From positions 3,906,001 through 3,970,000 of the forward strand of contig NZ_LT629786.1 in assembly GCF_900105675.1 (NCBI RefSeq): a DNA stretch of 64,000 nucleotides, read 5' to 3'. The DNA comes from Pseudomonas synxantha (GTDB lineage Bacteria; Pseudomonadota; Gammaproteobacteria; Pseudomonadales; Pseudomonadaceae). A program made the translations under genes and the position numbers. Positions 62,931 through 64,000 of the stretch are shown piece by piece. The notes below the pieces were generated by a model that had not been told where the DNA came from, made no database searches, and saw only the letters and a list, made by a program, of their open reading frames with translations. How positions within the stretch are numbered: the first letter of the stretch is position 1; the number at the start of each line of letters is the position of its first letter.

Positions 62931-64000
62931 ATGATCGATTTATTCAGCGGACTGGATGCTTGGGTTCTAGTGAGCCTGTTGCTCGCCCTGGCCTTTGTCC
63001 TCGCCTTCGAGTTCATCAATGGCTTTCATGACACCGCTAACGCGGTGGCCACAGTCATCTATACCAAAGCCATGCCGCCACACCTGGCCGTATTCTTCTC
63101 CGGGGTGTTCAATTTCCTCGGCGTATTGCTCGGGGGTGTCGGAGTCGCCTACGCCATCGTGCATTTGCTGCCGGTGGAGTTGCTGATCAATGTGAATACC
63201 GGCCACGGCTTGGCGATGGTCTTCTCTTTATTGGCTGCGGCGATCACCTGGAACCTGGGCACTTGGTACTTCGGTATCCCCGCCTCCAGCTCCCACACCC
63301 TGATCGGCTCGATCCTCGGTGTCGGCCTGGCCAATGCCCTGATCAACGACATCCCCCTGGCTGACGGCGTGAACTGGCAAAAAGCCGTGGATATCGGCGC
63401 GTCCCTGGTGTTCTCGCCGATGGCCGGCTTCCTGGTCGCAGCCCTGGTGCTGATCGGCCTGAAGTGGTGGCGCCCGCTGTCGAAGATGCACAAGACTCCG
63501 GACCAGCGCCGCAAGCTCGACGACAAGAAACACCCGCCGTTCTGGAACCGCCTGGTCCTGGTGATTTCGGCCATGGCTGTCAGCTTCGTACACGGCTCCA
63601 ACGACGGCCAGAAAGGTATCGGCCTGATCATGCTGGTGCTGATCGGTATCGTGCCGGCGCAGTTCGTCCTTGACCTGGGCAGCACTACCTACCAGATCGA
63701 GCGTACCCGCGACGCGACCCTGCACCTGAACCAGTTCTACCAGCGTAACCACGAGACCCTGGGCGAGTTCCTGGCCCTGGGCAAAAGCGTGAAGGATGAC
63801 CTGCCGGGCAAGTTCCGCTGCAACCCGCAGCAGACCGAACCGACGATCAACGCGCTGCTGGGCACCTTGAAAGGCGTTTCGGACTACCACTCGCTGACTG
63901 CCGACCACCGCATTGAAGTACGTCGCTACCTGCTCTGCCTGGACGACACCGCGAAGAAAGTCGGCAAGCTGCCAGGCCTGGATTCCCGTGAGAAGTCCGA
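62931..64000 (+). CDS. Pit-family inorganic phosphate transporter, 3' end beyond the window
   Basis: At least 356 residues, cut at the window end. Membrane helices start with LVSLLLALAFVLAFEFINGFHDTANAVATVIYTKAM (the GFHDTANAVAT signature), repeated later as SFVHGSNDGQKGIGLIMLVLIGIV. These two inverted motifs are diagnostic of the low-affinity PitA-type proton:phosphate symporters. The cytoplasmic loop after residue 250 is large and charged. The start is an ATG at 62931; the Shine-Dalgarno is weak. Confidence 0.9.
   Translation, partial: MIDLFSGLDAWVLVSLLLALAFVLAFEFINGFHDTANAVATVIYTKAMPPHLAVFFSGVFNFLGVLLGGVGVAYAIVHLLPVELLINVNTGHGLAMVFSLLAAAITWNLGTWYFGIPASSSHTLIGSILGVGLANALINDIPLADGVNWQKAVDIGASLVFSPMAGFLVAALVLIGLKWWRPLSKMHKTPDQRRKLDDKKHPPFWNRLVLVISAMAVSFVHGSNDGQKGIGLIMLVLIGIVPAQFVLDLGSTTYQIERTRDATLHLNQFYQRNHETLGEFLALGKSVKDDLPGKFRCNPQQTEPTINALLGTLKGVSDYHSLTADHRIEVRRYLLCLDDTAKKVGKLPGLDSREKS

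Overview
The window reads as chromosomal DNA of a fluorescent Pseudomonas (P. fluorescens group). The codon-biased, GC-rich genes include close matches in my memory to Pseudomonas TtgR/EmhRABC, PcaK, PcaR and FosA. The intergenic spaces carry many REP/REPIN palindromes with the GTGGGAGGGGGCTTGC-type core described in P. fluorescens SBW25. No rRNA, tRNA, CRISPR array, insertion sequence or transposase was seen.

Layout. 1-5.7 kb: hicAB toxin-antitoxin pair, an ogt-type alkyltransferase, small membrane and periplasmic proteins, a LysE exporter, fosA, and a second toxin-antitoxin pair (RHH/ParE). 5.7-10.2 kb: divergent LysR/DMT pair, a NAD(P)-binding protein, an iron-dependent alcohol dehydrogenase and a DUF4917 protein. 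10.4-12.8 kb: XRE-cupin regulator divergent from a class II aldolase plus DapA-family lyase, a probable catabolic unit of unknown substrate. 12.9-17.1 kb: FecI/FecR/TonB-receptor signalling set with a Fur-like site. 17.2-25.1 kb: methyltransferase, LemA-TPM-TPM operon, periplasmic beta-glucosidase, ClsB-like phospholipase D and YceI. 25.3-30.1 kb: operon of M20 amidohydrolase, MHS transporter, amidase and IclR regulator.

30.6-34.3 kb is the most unusual stretch. A T6SS PAAR effector with a glycine-rich membrane-active C-terminus is followed by a chain of related membrane proteins, probably immunity proteins. Between them lie remnants of toxin 3' ends. One remnant has lost exactly the membrane segment, one immunity copy is frameshifted, and the last is an internally doubled protein. 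This looks like repeated toxin/immunity replacement leaving orphan immunity behind.

34.4-41 kb: serine hydrolase with a small coupled membrane protein, olsBA for ornithine lipids behind a candidate Pho box, acpH, and an ArsR-MFS-old yellow enzyme operon with a dyad operator. 41.2-47.9 kb: the emhR/ttgR-emhABC multidrug RND pump with a recognisable TtgR-type operator. 48-50.3 kb: OprD-family porin and a lipoprotein polysaccharide deacetylase. 50.3-51.1 kb: a gene-free block of three concentric inverted repeats. 51.1-61.8 kb: all genes of the protocatechuate branch of the beta-ketoadipate pathway on one strand (pcaR, K, I, J, F, H, G, T, B, D, C), with candidate PcaR sites. The window ends in a Pit phosphate transporter.

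Functions are inferred from recalled family features and motifs; no database search was run. Start sites were chosen from ribosome binding sites and family length.
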